The notes under the pieces are model-generated. The model worked only from the letters and a program-made list of their open reading frames with translations. It was not told the DNA's origin and did no database searches. A program made the position numbers and the translations under genes. This document shows, one piece after another, positions 30,721 through 42,892 of a stretch of DNA of 64,000 bases. How positions within the stretch are numbered: position 1 is the stretch's first letter; every line of letters begins with the position of its first letter. Source of the stretch: Sepiola atlantica (lineage: Eukaryota > Mollusca > Cephalopoda > Sepiida > Sepiolidae); assembly GCA_963556195.1 (NCBI GenBank), contig OY744525.1:61536272-61600271 (forward strand), in the 5' to 3' direction.

Positions 30721-31647
30721 AGACGGTTATACCTTCTTGCAAAAGAAAAATTGCAAAAAAACAATGTCATTATCTCCCGAGGCTGGGATATACATGCAGT
30801 TGGGGATCGCTTATGTATTTAATTCCCTAGAAACTTTCTCTTTCAGCGGAAGCTGGCTCAACCTGACCAGGATGAATGCTGCACCAACTATCAGGCATAT
30901 CAACCCTTTTTGGGTAATTTAATGCCAAAACACAGGCAAGGAGAGGACTAATACTATGCAATCATCTAGAGCAACTTGTTATGTATTACTTATGTATACT
31001 GTAAGACGAAACATCTACAAAAAAAAACCCGGAGCAAATAATGGTGTTGCTGTTTTTAACTGTGTAGAAGAAAGAAAACAATCTGCACACATCACTGCTA
31101 CTACTACTGTTACATGTTAACACAACACAGCTGCTGTATAGACATCACCATCCATTTGTTGAGATTCAAAGAATTCTCAACAGTAATGCTATAGTTTTGT
31201 TTTATGGCATATCAACTCTTTACAGACCATGTGATACGGAATACAATAATTTTGGTAAACGTTTTTATGCTACCAATAACCGGGGAGGGTGCATTGTTGG
31301 TTCATACCTGTATTAGCAGTATTAGCGTGTAACTATACACAACAAATCTGGTAAGGTTAAAACTCAGCATAGTCGATTCTGTAGTCCCTATTTACTTGCT
31401 GTCTCACGAGGGCAGAGTTAGACACAAGGTCGGTTTTTAATGTGATTGGGGAAAATCCAGCTCCCGAAAAAGAAGTCCTACTCTGGATTTGGAGAAACAT
31501 AAAAATTGTCTTAGTCTAGAAGGACCACTTTCTCACCTGCCGAGAACAGATAACACACTTTGAGTTATTGGTTTGCAAAAAATATAAATGTTACATTTTG
31601 TACAAATTAGACACAACTGTTCTGATGGATACTACACCCCATAAACT
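30721..31647. other. Unassigned sequence with scattered satellite S units
   Basis: Apart from satellite fragments at 30893-30930 and about 31205-31225, nothing is recognised. The 61-codon open frame at 30737-30922 overlaps the satellite and is not supported. Confidence 0.4.
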
Positions 31648-31965
31648 GGTATTGTCTTGGCCTTCGGGGCTTGATTTACGCCAGTCTATGGGTCGGTCCT
31701 GTGCAGTTCTAGGAAGTCCACCCTCCCAGGCTTTGCCTCCCCTCTTTGGGGAGGAGTAAGTTTATTGCTTACTGCCTGAGGCGCCCCTACCGGGGAATGC
31801 CGACGGGACTGCCCAGGCAATTTTTAATGGCCAGAGTGCTCACCTTCTCGGGCGCTGGCTTTTCAAACTCCACTTTATCGACCCAACCTTGGATCACATC
31901 TTACTTGTTGGAGTAAGATAAAACTGGCCTTGTGCCTAACCTCCTGGAGAGGAAGTAAATAAACA
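31648..31965 (+). repeat. Interspersed repeat E (SINE-like), best copy
   Basis: Complete-looking copy: 'ctggtattgtcttggccttc', 'ggggcttgattta', 'gtcctgtgcagttctagga', 'tgccgacgggactgcccagg', 'caatttttaatggccagagt', ending near 'cttacttgttggagtaagat'. It is about 95% alike by eye to 49287-49560 over long stretches. The 63-codon open frame over it is not a gene. Confidence 0.85.
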
Positions 31966-32664
31966 CAAAGCCATAAAAAGTATGGGAAATGGGGGGTCGT
32001 TGGTCATCCAGGTTTACTATGATTTAATTGACTATCCTACTCTTGGATAGAATCATTACAGTCACCACAATACCATATTTACTCTAGGGGCCCATTCTAC
32101 TTAAAAATATCCATAAAGTGTTTGAAATCTTATACTTCAGTGGGGAGTGAAACAACAAAAAACAGAAAACCTGTTAGTAAGACACTCCCAACTGTTTCTA
32201 AATAATAGACCGCTCACTGTTTTCCGATTTGTTTAGAACCGAAAACATGCATATCGATCTCTAATGGGAGTGGGATCTAAGTGGAAGAAAAAAGAAATAA
32301 GGATCGAGTTTGGGGAGTGGACGGTGTCCTTTCAAAATAAATACAATTTGGAGGAGACCGACGGCAAAATAAAAATAAAAAAATCCCAGCCCAAAAGCTG
32401 AGCTGATTCTATAGTCTATGACGATACAGCTTCCAATAAACCAATAAAGTAACTCCTCCTACCCACATCCTGAGCATAGCAAATTTAGCGTGTATGCAAA
32501 GAACATCTTAAAACAGCAAATAGCAGAATCAGGTGAGTTACCTCAGGCTATTGCAGCAGCAGCAGCAGCTGCATTATATAAATATCAAGGTAAGTAAAAG
32601 TATTTGCAAATTACATTACAAGTCAAAAAGAAAAAGAAACATGACGAGAGAAAAACAGACAAAT
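31966..32664. other. Unassigned sequence
   Basis: A short CAG run lies at 32554-32570. Nothing else recognised. Confidence 0.45.
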
Positions 32665-35155
32665 AAAAAGTTTTGTTCAAACTATGGCGTAATTCAAGCA
32701 GAAAATTAAAATCTATCGAAATGCGGTGAGCCTTCAAAATCATTGCCGGCGGCATACCGTTTTTCAAAGAATACAAACGAGAAAAGCTTTTTATTGTGTA
32801 TCAACATTATAATAATCTCAAAAATGGTTGATATGTCATAAGACACAGCAGAGTAGTCCTTTATTGCATTTCAGCATAAAATAACTCCGAAAGAGTTGGT
32901 TAATTTATCATGAAACAGATAAGACATTGTGTTCTAGAATGAAATAACCCCAAAACAGATAATGCAAGCCTTTTATTGGATGTTTGTATTGAAAACTCTT
33001 AGAAAAAGATGTATGTGTTACAAAACAGATGAGATTTTTTAAAATTTTGATTCAGCTTTAAATAACCCCAAAAAGGGTTGATATGTCACAAGAGGAATCT
33101 TTTCTTGTTTTGACATAAATTAACCCAAAATGTGTTGATATGCCATAAAACCAATAAAACGTGTATTTTATTGATTTGTCATTAAATAAACTAGAAGAGT
33201 ATTTATGTCATAAAACAGATAAGACTCATCTTATGTGTTTTATCATTAAGTAACCCAAAAATGAGACAAGAATTATTGTGATTTGGTATTAAACCAAAAG
33301 ATGTCGTTTTTATGTTATAAAATAAGTAAGGCATGTCTTTTATTGTGATTTAGCATTAAATAACCCAAAAATGAGACAAGAATTATTGTGATTTGGTATT
33401 AAACCAAAAGATGTCGTTTTTATGTTATAAAATAGATAACGCATGTCTTTTATTGTGATTTAGCATTAAATAACCCAAAAATGAGACAAGAATTATTGTG
33501 ATTTGGTATTAAACCAAACGATGTCGTTTTCACGTTATAAAATAGATACGGCATGTCTTTTATTATGATTTAGCATTAAATAACCCAAAAATGAGACAAG
33601 AATTATTGTGATTTGGTATTAAACCAAAAGATGTCGTTTTTATGTTATAAAATAGATAAGGCATGTCTTTTATTGTGATTTAGCATTAAATAACCCAAAA
33701 ATGAGACAAGAATTATTGTGATTTGGTATTAAACCAAAAGATGTCGTTTTTATGTTATAAAATAGATAAGGCATGTCTTTTATTGTGATTTAGCATTAAA
33801 TAACCCAAAAATGAGACAAGAATTATTGTGATTTGGTATTAAACCAAAAGATGTCGTTTTTATGTTATAAAATAGATAACGCATGTCTTTTATTGTGATT
33901 TAGCACTAAATAACCCAAAAATGAGACAAGAATTATTGTGATTTGGTATTAAACCAAAAGATGTCGTTTTTATGTTATAAAATAGATAACGCATGTCTTT
34001 TATTGTGATTTAGCATTAAATAACCCAAAAATGAGACAAGAATTATTGTGATTTGGTATTAAACCAAACGATGTCGTTTTCACGTTATAAAATAGATACG
34101 GCATGTCTTTTATTATGATTTAGCATTAAATAACCCAAAAATGAGACAAGAATTATTGTGATTTGGTATTAAACCAAAAGATGTCGTTTTTATGTTATAA
34201 AATAGATAAGGCATGTCTTTTATTGTGATTTAGCATTAAATAACACAAAAATGAGACAAGAATTATTGTGATTTGGTATTAAACCAAAAGATGTCGTTTT
34301 TATGTTATACAATAGATACGGCATGTCTTTTATTGTGATTTAGCACTAAATAACACAAAAATGGTTAATATGTTATAAAACAGATGAAGCAGATTCTTTA
34401 TTAGAATAAGGTTCTAAATAAACTAAAAAAGGTTAATATTCCTTGAAACAGATAAGATGAAACTTTTATTATGTTTCAGCTTTAAAATACCCAAAAGACT
34501 CTGCTATGTCATAAAAGAGTTAAGATAAGTCTTTTATTGTGATTTGGCATTAAATTAAACTAAAAGAGTGTTCATGTCGTAAAACAGATAAGACCTGTCT
34601 TATGTCATTCATCATTAAATTACCCCAAAATGAGATGAGTCTTTTATTGTTATTTAACTTTAAATAAATCAAAAAGGGTCTTTTATATCATAAAATATAT
34701 GACAGGTTGTTATTGTGATTTAGTATTAAACAACACAAAAAGGGTTGATATGTCATAAAACAGATGGGCAGGTCCTTTGTTGTGATTCAATTTTAAACCA
34801 AAAAGGCTTGATATATCATAGTTGAAATGAGTCTTTTATTAAGAGTATGCATTAAAAAACCCAGAAACGGTTGATATGCCTTGAAACAAGATAAGCCTTT
34901 TATTATGTTTCAGTTTTAAAGAACGAAAAATGATTTGCTATATCATAAAACAGTTAAGGAGTCTTTTATTGTGATTCAGCATTAAATAAACGGAAAAGGG
35001 ATGATATGCCATAACACAAATTAAATTAAAGTCTAAAAAAAAATACGAAGAAAAGATTTGTTCAAACCATGGCTTAATTCATGCAGAAAATTAAAATCTA
35101 TCGGAATGCAGTGAGCCTTCAAAATCATGGCTGCTAGCATACCATTTTTCACAGA
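32665..35155. repeat. Satellite S block bounded by a 105-bp direct repeat
   Basis: The direct repeats 32665-32769 and 35050-35155 share 'tttgttcaaac', 'attcaagcagaaaattaaaa/attcatgcagaaaattaaaa', 'tctatcg', 'gtgagccttcaaaatcat' and 'gcatacc'. Between them lie about 2.3 kb of satellite units with the words 'gttgatatgtcataaaacag', 'tcttttattgtgatt' and 'agcattaaataacccaaaaa'. Outer units are diverged and of uneven length; the centre (33251-34350) is a regular 110-bp array. The direct repeats could be ends of an element that carries the satellite, or one unit of a larger tandem repeat. Confidence 0.85.
33251..34350 (+). repeat. 110-bp tandem array, ten units, with higher-order pattern
   Basis: Units start at 33251, 33361, 33471, 33581, 33691, 33801, 33911, 34021, 34131 and 34241, exactly 110 bp each with no indels. 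Variant marks (aaacg/cacg/atacg/attatg) occur together only in units 3 and 8, and units 2-4 match units 7-9, so a five-unit block of 550 bp was duplicated. Confidence 0.97.
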
Positions 35156-35560
35156 AAAAAAAAAGAAACCCTTTTTTTTCTGTTTTAAGCAAAGATTTCA
35201 GGATACTTTATATATAGAGAGAGAGGTGGGGAGGACGAGCGAAAGAGAGATGGAAAGAGAGAAAGAGGGACAAATAGAGAGATCGGTTGGCAGCCGGGGG
35301 AGGGGGGGGTATGAGAACAAAGAAAGAAGAGGTTAGATATATCTAAAGCAAAGTGTGCAGCACACAAAAAAAAGTATTAAAAACAAAACGAAAAATGAGA
35401 AGAATCTGTTGATAGGAATGAAATTAAGAGCTCGTGTTTATGAGACGGCGGAATCTAGAGAAGTTTCGCTATTAGATTGATGTCTTTTGTTTGAATATCC
35501 ATCTCTGTCAAACGATGACGCCATCTATCAACGCTCACCCAATTCCACATTTTCCATTTT
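35156..35560. other. Unassigned sequence with GA runs
   Basis: A purine-rich GAGA segment lies at 35213-35310. No gene recognised. Confidence 0.5.
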
Positions 35561-35930
35561 TCTTCTTTGGCTCCTGCTGCTCTTCATTTTCTTATCTAAC
35601 CATTTTTCTCCTACGCATCAATTTCGTTTTCACCTGTTAGTCTTAGTGTTATTATTATTTCGTTATATTTTTTACATATCTATTCTTACCCCTTTTTTTC
35701 ATTGGTTATTACCAATCATCATTCATTCTTCCTTTTTCATTCTTTTTACCTATCATTATCTATTTCTTTCCCCTTTTGTACCCTTCTTCACATATTCTTT
35801 TAATTCTGTAATGTCTTATTCTTTCCTTCCTTCTTCTCCCCATCCTCCTACTTCTCCCCATCCTCCTACTTCCTCTTTCTCCCCATTGTTCTTCTGCCTC
35901 AGTTACCTTTTTTTCACATTCTTTTAACCA
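35561..35930. repeat. Pyrimidine-rich tract
   Basis: Mostly C/T on the plus strand, with an 18-bp tandem duplication at about 35833-35868 ('tctccccatcctcctact'). Open frames reflect composition. Confidence 0.85.
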
Positions 35931-35944
35931 ATTATTGTTCTGTA

Positions 35945-36246
35945 TTATTGGATTATTCGGACTACTATTCTCATCTTGGATGTTATTCTCACAACGTTTC
36001 AGCCGATATATCCTCCGACCTTCTCCAGGTGCATCTTGTCGAACTCGGGAATTTCGAATGGAACCTTTTATTTAATCCACGGGGGTAGCTTGCTCTCGTT
36101 CCGTCAGCCATGACCGGGTAGAAGTCTTAAGTAATTCGTAATTGCATCCTTAGTATCGCCTGTACTAAGGCTGGAACCATCAACATCCAGAAGACTGTCA
36201 CTTAGAATTGATTGTAACTTAGCACAATTATCCGTTGCGGCACAAG
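35945..36246 (-). repeat. tRNA-derived SINE, full length with head
   Basis: On the minus strand: A-box-like TGCCGCAACGG near 36233-36243, B-box-like GGTTCCAGCC near 36169-36178, then 'atggctgacggaacgagagc', 'ggattaaataaaaggttcc', 'tcgacaagatgcacctggag', 'ctgaaacgttgtgagaat'. It is followed immediately on its head side by a plus-strand copy, as at 10.8-11.3 kb. Confidence 0.9.
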
Positions 36247-36380
36247 TATTTGCAGACAGATTACCGAATTCAACAAGATGCACTTGAAGAAGGCTGTTGG
36301 TTACATCAGCAGAAATGTTGTGAAAATAACATCCCAGATGAGAACAGTAGTCTGAATAATCTAAACAATACAAATTATCA
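36247..36380 (+). repeat. tRNA-derived SINE, truncated, head-to-head partner
   Basis: Begins inside the body ('gcagacagattaccgaattc'), then 'acaagatgcacttgaagaag', 'gcagaaatgttgtgaaaata', 'cagtagtctgaataat'. No head of its own. Confidence 0.88.
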
Positions 36381-36720
36381 ATCCTCATCTAAAAAATTCC
36401 GGAACAATTATTGTACTCTTTCACCTTTTTCACTTGTTTTTCTCTTCTCTTTTAGATTTGTCTCTCCCACCCTCCCAGTGTTTGCTTTAATATACAGGAT
36501 GACTCCCCCCCCCTAAAAATTCTTTTAAATATATGCCACGCATTGAATCGTTAATAAAATTCACTCTTTTCTGCAATGCAACCATATTTGTTACAAATAA
36601 ACTTCAACCCAAGCTTGACTTGCCCACTAAGTTTCAGCCTTCGGGTCACAGGTTGTCTAGAAAAAAGGAAAAAAAAAACCCATACGCAATCACTTCCCTC
36701 CTTTTCCTTCTAGTTTGGTA
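36381..36720. other. Unassigned sequence
   Basis: The segment 36495-36565 ('actcccccccccctaaaaat', 'gccacgcattgaatcgttaa') resembles 59955-60015 and is a minor repeat. Otherwise nothing recognised. Confidence 0.45.
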
Positions 36721-37095
36721 GATGACGTCATCATTTTGAGACGTTATCCTGTGTGCACGATTATCCCCATCTCAATTTTAATGGATGACGTCATCCACTC
36801 TGCATGGAGACAAGCAAACGAGATAATAAAGATCCAGAGTTTTAGTCGTATACTAAAACCCCGGGGTTCTAGACGCTTCATCTGACGACCTGTGAACCGT
36901 CGGGTCATGGATCCTTTAGATAAAACAAAGGATCTCTTCCCTCTCTCTGATTTGATTGATGACATCATCTACTGTACACGGTTAGCCACCATCTATTTTT
37001 AAATGGATGATGTCATCCTTTAGTGATGCTATTAGTTATGACATCTTCCTTTTGTGACGTCATCCAATGTGCATGGTGATCCCATGTCATCATTT
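36721..37095. repeat. Degenerate repeats with TGACGTCA (CRE-like) palindromes
   Basis: The core GATGACGTCATC or a near variant occurs at about 36720, 36783, 36957, 37003 and 37053, each followed by 'catgg'/'acacgg'-type words such as 'gtgcatgg'. The exact TGACGTCA occurs three times. It can be read as an old irregular repeat or as a cluster of CREB/ATF binding sites; no gene start is nearby. Confidence 0.7.
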
Positions 37096-37215
37096 ATTAT
37101 GTTATCTTTTGTGCACAGGGGCAAACAAACAAGCAAGATCAACAGAGTTTTAGTAGATAGATATTTTGTGTATCGTATATCCTTCTTCTACCTCTCTCTC
37201 ACCCAAGTGTTCTTA

Positions 37216-37252
<37 letters not shown>

Positions 37253-37860
37253 CCTATTCTTCTTAATTATCAAATATTCTTAACTATAACCTGACTTCTT
37301 ACTTCACCAAAAGCAATACATGTTCTCCCTTACTCGTCTCTTCCCTTGGGTTCTATAAGCTCTCGCCTTCTTCCCATAATTCATCCTTTCTCCAAGCCAC
37401 AATCGCCTATCTTAACAGATTATTACTAAAAGAAGACTATTTTCATCATGACAATTTCTTCCGCAAGGCAAGTAAGGTTCCGTGTCATTTCCGTTCATTT
37501 AAACCGTTCTTTCATTTTTTGTTAAATTTCTTATCTCATTCCTTCTTCTCTTTATTGACTCTTCCATTTTTTCCTATTTTTATTCCTACTTTTTCATCTC
37601 CAAACTATGTTTTCTTCCTTCCACTTTTTTCTTTTAGAAACTCTTGTCCTTTTTTATTTTTATTTTTAAATGAATTCTATTTCCTTTTCTTCTTCCGGTT
37701 ATTTTCTCTCCTCTTCCCTTTTCCTTTACTTAGATATAAATTTCTTTCCTCCTCCTCCTCCTCCTTCTTTCTCTAATTCTATACATTTATCTCTTCTCCT
37801 GCCTCACTCTTTTCTTCTACTCCCCCTCTTCATTTATCTTTTTCTTATTCATCACAAGCT
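37096..37860. repeat. Pyrimidine-rich tract with (TC)n
   Basis: A pure TC run at 37217-37247, then C/T-rich sequence to 37860. Open frames are compositional. Confidence 0.85.
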
Positions 37861-38455
37861 TGTAAAAATGTCCTTTTATATTTCATCTTTTTTAAAAACA
37901 TTTTATAATCTTTTTTTCACCCAGGAAACATCGCGGTCGGTTTTTGGAAAAATAAAAAAAAACGCAGGAGTCATGATGGCGGAGAGAACAACCGTAATCT
38001 TCCATTGTCTTCAATTCGAGGCTACTCAGGTGAGAAGGCATTTTTTGTTGTGTAGATAAAGCTCTTGTGTGAAGATGAAATAAAATAGATGAACAAGACC
38101 CCACCCACCATCGTACACGCCTCTCACAAAAAAACAAAAAAGCTTAGAATTTTAAAAAAAAACAGAAGTAAATAAGTAAAACTTAATCTACATCCTTTGC
38201 TTTCTTTGCTTGTATTTATCTATCGTTTTACTTAAGCGAAATCATATTGTTCGTATCAAAGATTGATGTCAAACTTCTTAGCATCTCGCCAGTCTCTTTC
38301 TCCTTCTGCCAGCGCATGATTGTTCCTCCATCAATCTGCAGACGGTAAGATTTATTACATTTCTTAGCCATATTCGAAACTTTTACAGTGTTTCATAATC
38401 AATTTTCGTGAATATGGACAAAAGGTCATTGCGTTTTTTTTCATCTCAAATCTTA
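37861..38455. other. Unassigned sequence
   Basis: Nothing recognised. Confidence 0.4.
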
Positions 38456-38762
38456 TTATATAGGGTGGCCCATTTGAGTGTAGACCATTAAAATCTTATC
38501 ATGCAGTGTGGCACATTCAAGTGTAGACAATAAAAATAATATAAATACATGGTGGGCAATATGAGTGTAGACAATTAAAATCTTATAAATACAGGGTTGC
38601 CTATTTGAGTGTAGATGATTAAAATTATTCATATTCTTTATCTGATATATTTGTGTTGAGACTATTAAAACCAATTATAATTCTTTTGAAAAGTATAATT
38701 TGAGTGTAAAACATTTTAAAATATTCATAATGTTTCATGATGCATAATACAAAGTGATCAAT
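38456..38762 (+). repeat. 44-bp minisatellite, about 6-7 units
   Basis: The word 'tttgagtgtaga' or a variant recurs at about 38472, 38517, 38561, 38604, 38650 and 38700 (period 43-49 bp), each followed by 'attaaaat'. Confidence 0.85.
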
Positions 38763-38777
38763 TTAAGTGGAAACGAA

Positions 38778-39915
38778 GGTTTTCATAATTTTTATTTTGA
38801 TGCGACACAATACGAGAAGTTTTACTTTTATACGACACGATACCAGAATTTGTACTTTTATACGATACGAAACCACAATTTTTACTTTGATGCGACCCGT
38901 TACTAGAATCTTTACTTTGATGAGACACAATATGAGAATTCTTACTTTGATGAGACATGACACGAAACCAGAATTTTTACTTTTATGAGACATGATACCA
39001 AAATTTTCACTTAGTTGCGACACGACACAATCATCTTTACTTTGATGAGACACAATACCAAAATTTGTATTTTGATGAGACACGATATCAAAATTTGTAC
39101 TTTGATGAGACCCGATACCAAAATGTGTACTTTGATGAGACACGATACCAAAATGTGTACTTTGATGAGACACGATACCAAAATTTGTACTTTGATGAGA
39201 CACGATACCAAAATTTGTACTTTGATGAGACACGATACCAAAATTTGTACTTTGATGAGACACGATACCAAAATTTGTACTTTGATGAGACACGATACCA
39301 AAATTTGTACTTTGATGAGACACGATACCAAAATTTGTACTTTGATGAGACACAATACCAAAATTTGTATTTTGATGAGACACGATATCAAAATTTGTAC
39401 TTTGATGAGACACGATACCAAAATGTGTACTTTGATGAGACACGATACCAAAATTTGTACTTTGATGAGACACAATACGAGAATTTTTACTTTGATGCGA
39501 CACAATACGAGAATTTTTACTTTGATGAGACACAATACGAGAATTTTTACTTTGATGCGACACAATACGAGAATTTTTACTTTGATGCGACACAATACGA
39601 GAATTTTTACTTTGATGCGACACAATACGAGAATTTTTACTTTGATGCGACACAATACGAGAATTTTTACTTTGATGCGACACAATACGAGAATTTTTAC
39701 TTTGATGCGACACAATACGAGAATTTTTACTTTGATGCGACACAATACGAGAATTTTTACTTTGATGCGACACAATACGAGAATTTTTACTTTGATGCGA
39801 CACAATACGAGAATTTTTACTTTGATGCGACACAATACGAGAATTTTTACTTTGATGCGACACAATACGAGAATTTTTACTTTGATGCGACACAATACGA
39901 GAATTTTTACTTTGA
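38778..39915 (+). repeat. 30-bp minisatellite, about 38 units, two subfamilies
   Basis: Period 30 bp. Subfamily 1 (about 39051-39470) has 'aaatttgtactttgatgaga' plus 'cacgatacca'; subfamily 2 (39471-39915) has 'gaatttttactttgatgcga' plus 'cacaatacga'. Units before 39051 are diverged. Because 30 is divisible by 3 and the unit lacks stops in several frames, open frames of 287-376 codons arise on both strands, with repeats such as MRHNTRIFTL, YFDATQYENF and SHQSKNSRIV. They are not supported as genes. Confidence 0.97.
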
Positions 39916-40390
39916 CATAATACAATAGTAGCATAAAGAAAAATTATATTCTGTACGACTTAGGATATCATAGAAAACAAGTTGTATAATAACATGACTG
40001 GAAATGGTGCCCTAAGTTGTATGCCACAGCCCTTAAACCCAACAGTAAACAAAAGAACAGACAGAAAGAATAAAAGCGAGAAAAAGACATAATCGTCATA
40101 ACAACTGGCTATTTTCAATATTTCTTCTCAGTTACTTGGAAAATTCTCCAACACTTCAATCTGCCAACTCTTTTTATTCTTCTTATGCACAGTACATGTG
40201 TGCACTGTAGTGCCCCTATATACTACAAGTTAGCCGACACAAAAACAAAAAACAGGGAATTTATATTTTGGTCACATTATATAGTTACGCATGCATATTA
40301 CCATGTGCTATAATATTTTACGATCTTAATATATTTTAAGAGATGAATAGACATGACAACGAGTCCCATACATCCAAGAATACTTTAGCC
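39916..40390. other. Unassigned sequence
   Basis: Nothing recognised. Confidence 0.4.
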
Positions 40391-41215
40391 TGGCTCAGAA
40401 CACTCCTGACTTCATTGAACCAAACTTGCCTGTTGATGGTCCATTGAATTGGACTTATTCTTCAATGTCGATAAATGCTGCCATATCGTAGTGGGTTCTC
40501 CTTTCGACTCAGCTCGTACTTTCAGCAGTGACACAGCTTCACTCAAGGAGGTGAACGAGAAAAAGATCTTGGCCTCCTGGTTGACTCGTCCTTTAACTGT
40601 TTGCATTCAGGCTGCAAACAAAGCAAGGAGCTCCCTATTTATCATTCGACACTCCTTCTGCAAACACACTCTTGAAATATTTCTCCCACTTTATATCGCA
40701 GTCATCAGATCGCTGTTAAAATATGGTGTTCAGGCCTCTGCTTCGTATTTAATACGTAATATCAAGCACCTGGAGAGAGTTCAAGGACTGGCTACTCGAA
40801 TAGTGTATGGGACTATGGAATGCATCCTACGAAAGCAGACTCAAGAAACTTAACCTTTTCTCCCTTGAGCACCAAGGCTTACGCAGTGATCTAATGTTGG
40901 TCTACAATCTCCTGAATGGCCATTATAATCTCCCTCAGGACCTACTGTTCACTCCTGCACTAGAAAATGTTTATGCGGGCATCACCAGAAACTGTTTCAT
41001 CACGGATTTCAATGAACTCAGAGAAGGGCCGGTTTCTCAATCAAGATCCCTGGACCTTGGAACGAATTTCCAGGAGATGTAGTAAATGTGCCAACAATGT
41101 AGCAATTCACGGCAATATTAGACAAGTGCTAAGCAACTGTATGCTCTTCTCCTTTCCCAACATGGCAACTGAATCATACTTGTTTTATTTTTGCCAAATT
41201 TATTGAATTGAGCTG
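40391..41215 (+). pseudogene. CR1/L2-like LINE reverse-transcriptase C-terminus, decayed
   Basis: Two adjoining frames (40449-40853 and 40807-41082) give LFFNVDKCCHIVVG, ANKARSSLFIIRHSF, LEIFLPLYIAVIRSLLKYG and IKHLERVQGLATRIV, then YESRLKKLNLFSLEHQGLRS, DLMLVYNLLNGHYNLP and a final RSLDLGTNF region. This is the order 'fN..K......G ... Ka...lg.i.r.F ... ly...vRp.LEY ... ie.vQr.aTr ... Y..RL..L.l.sLe.RR.rgDli..yk.lnG' of CR1/L2-type polymerases. One frameshift separates the two frames and another lies near VNEKKILA. Family differs from LINE families 1 and 2. Confidence 0.88.
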
Positions 41216-42440
41216 AAAAACGAATCACGCTTAAAAAGTCCAGATCTTAACATAACAGATTTTACCATTTGGAGTTTACTATTAAATAAAGTTCAATTAC
41301 AGAGAAGGGAGGTCACAAGCATACAATCCTTTCAATGTGGCAGTTGAAACAGATTATTTAGGATTGATCTGCAGCAAAGTAAATGTTTAAATCAACTTTT
41401 TAAGATATATAAAATTGAACTTGCAGCAGGTTTCGATTGTAACAAAGTCGCATCCTGAGTTTTTGTTACCTTATGATAAAAGATTAGCAATGAGAACTCA
41501 GTAATGAGATAGGAAGAACGTCAGGGAATGAGCTAAAAATTACCTCAAAATGTCGTCTGAGTTGCACAATGATAACTCGGTAAAAAAAGGCAAAATGTAT
41601 GTCATATTATTATGTTCTTATTGAAAAATAGATAGGTTTGTGAACTTATAAAAAAACAAATAGTTGCGTCTTTCATTTCTGGGGAGGAACTAGAGAGACG
41701 ACTCGTGAATCTATTGGTCTATAGAGTGAGACCGTTTTTTTTTTTTCGTTTACTTGAACAGGTAAACCACCTGACATTCACTTCACTACAACAGAAATAC
41801 TTCATCTAACTACAGACTTGTCAATTTCTTTACGTATTGCAATAATTTTCTTTTTAATAATTTGTTTTTCTTAAATTATCAACTAGTATATTTTAACCTG
41901 TTCATTTTTATTTTAAATGTGTAAACTTCTGTTAAAGTTTTTTTTTCTTTTTGCATAAGAAGAACGTTGAAAGTTTATTTTTTATGTATCAAGAAGTTTG
42001 CTTTTTGTGTGTATTTATAAAATAAAACATAATAAAATAATAAATCCTCAAACAAAACAGTTGATAGAAAATTGAGACAACATCCTGCTTGAAGTCATCC
42101 AAAGGGCGACTGGAAGTTCGTTAGACCGTCTACGTTATTGTGCAACTGTTCATGGAAAGCACATTGAACAGTTCGTTTTAACAATGTTTCTTTTATCAAC
42201 AACTATTTTCAACAATTACATATGCACGCATAACTTAATTGTGCTAAATTTCCTGTTTTTGTTGTTGTTTTTTTTGTGAGGCATACTATAGTTTAAATGA
42301 GAGAATTATCTCTTATTTGATTGTTAATAAAGTCAGGGAGTAGCGTTTGGATTGGAAATTGCCTATTTTTGTGGTGCAAAGCTGTTTGAAGCATTTGCTC
42401 CCTCCTGTGTTGAGAGACAGTTGATAACCGCTAAGGGGAT
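41216..42440. other. Unassigned AT-rich sequence
   Basis: About 1.2 kb without recognisable genes, RNAs or repeats. No second copy of any part was noticed in this window. Confidence 0.45.
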
Positions 42441-42892
42441 GCCTGCCTGAAGCAAGAGTTGAGAAATATTCAAAATCGCTGCAGAGTTGCATCCCTGTAC
42501 CTGTTTTACAAGTACTTAAACAGAATTTGCTCCTATGAACTCACTGCACTTTTACCCCCGCCCCCCAAAAAAACACATAAACACTCCCGACCCACCCGAC
42601 TAGCAGCAAAATCTCACCCCTTCACTGTAGAGGTCCCTAGATGCCGAAAGATTTTCAACTCAGATATTTTTCTCAGACTGCTTGCCTTTAGAATTACCTC
42701 CCTGCTCCCCCGACCATACAAACATGCAGAAATTTAAATGTAATGTGAACAAAAATCTTTCTGCCTAGCTCCTCACCAAGCTGGCCTTCTGCTCTCCTCC
42801 AAAAAAATCTGACTCCTGTCACAGTAGCCCCTTATGCTTCAGTGGCAACATGCCTTGTTTGGGGTGAATAAAAGTGAATAAAAGAAAAACAC
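42441..42892 (+). pseudogene. LINE family 1, 3' end
   Basis: Frame 42459-42737 reads NRCRVASLYLFYKYLNRICS, YELTALLP and TVEVPRCRKIFNSDIF, the same segments as at 2.9, 15.3 and 45.8 kb. It ends with 'tgccttgtttggggtgaata' and an A-rich tail. A C/A homopolymer region (42556-42575) disrupts the frame. Confidence 0.85.

Noticed and set aside
33251..34350. CRISPR or coding array of 110-bp units
   Set aside because: Whole units are near-identical without spacers, and stops occur in every frame.
38763..39934. Long open frames (up to 376 codons) on both strands
   Set aside because: They follow from a stop-free 30-bp tandem unit and are open in four frames at once; no known protein family fits.
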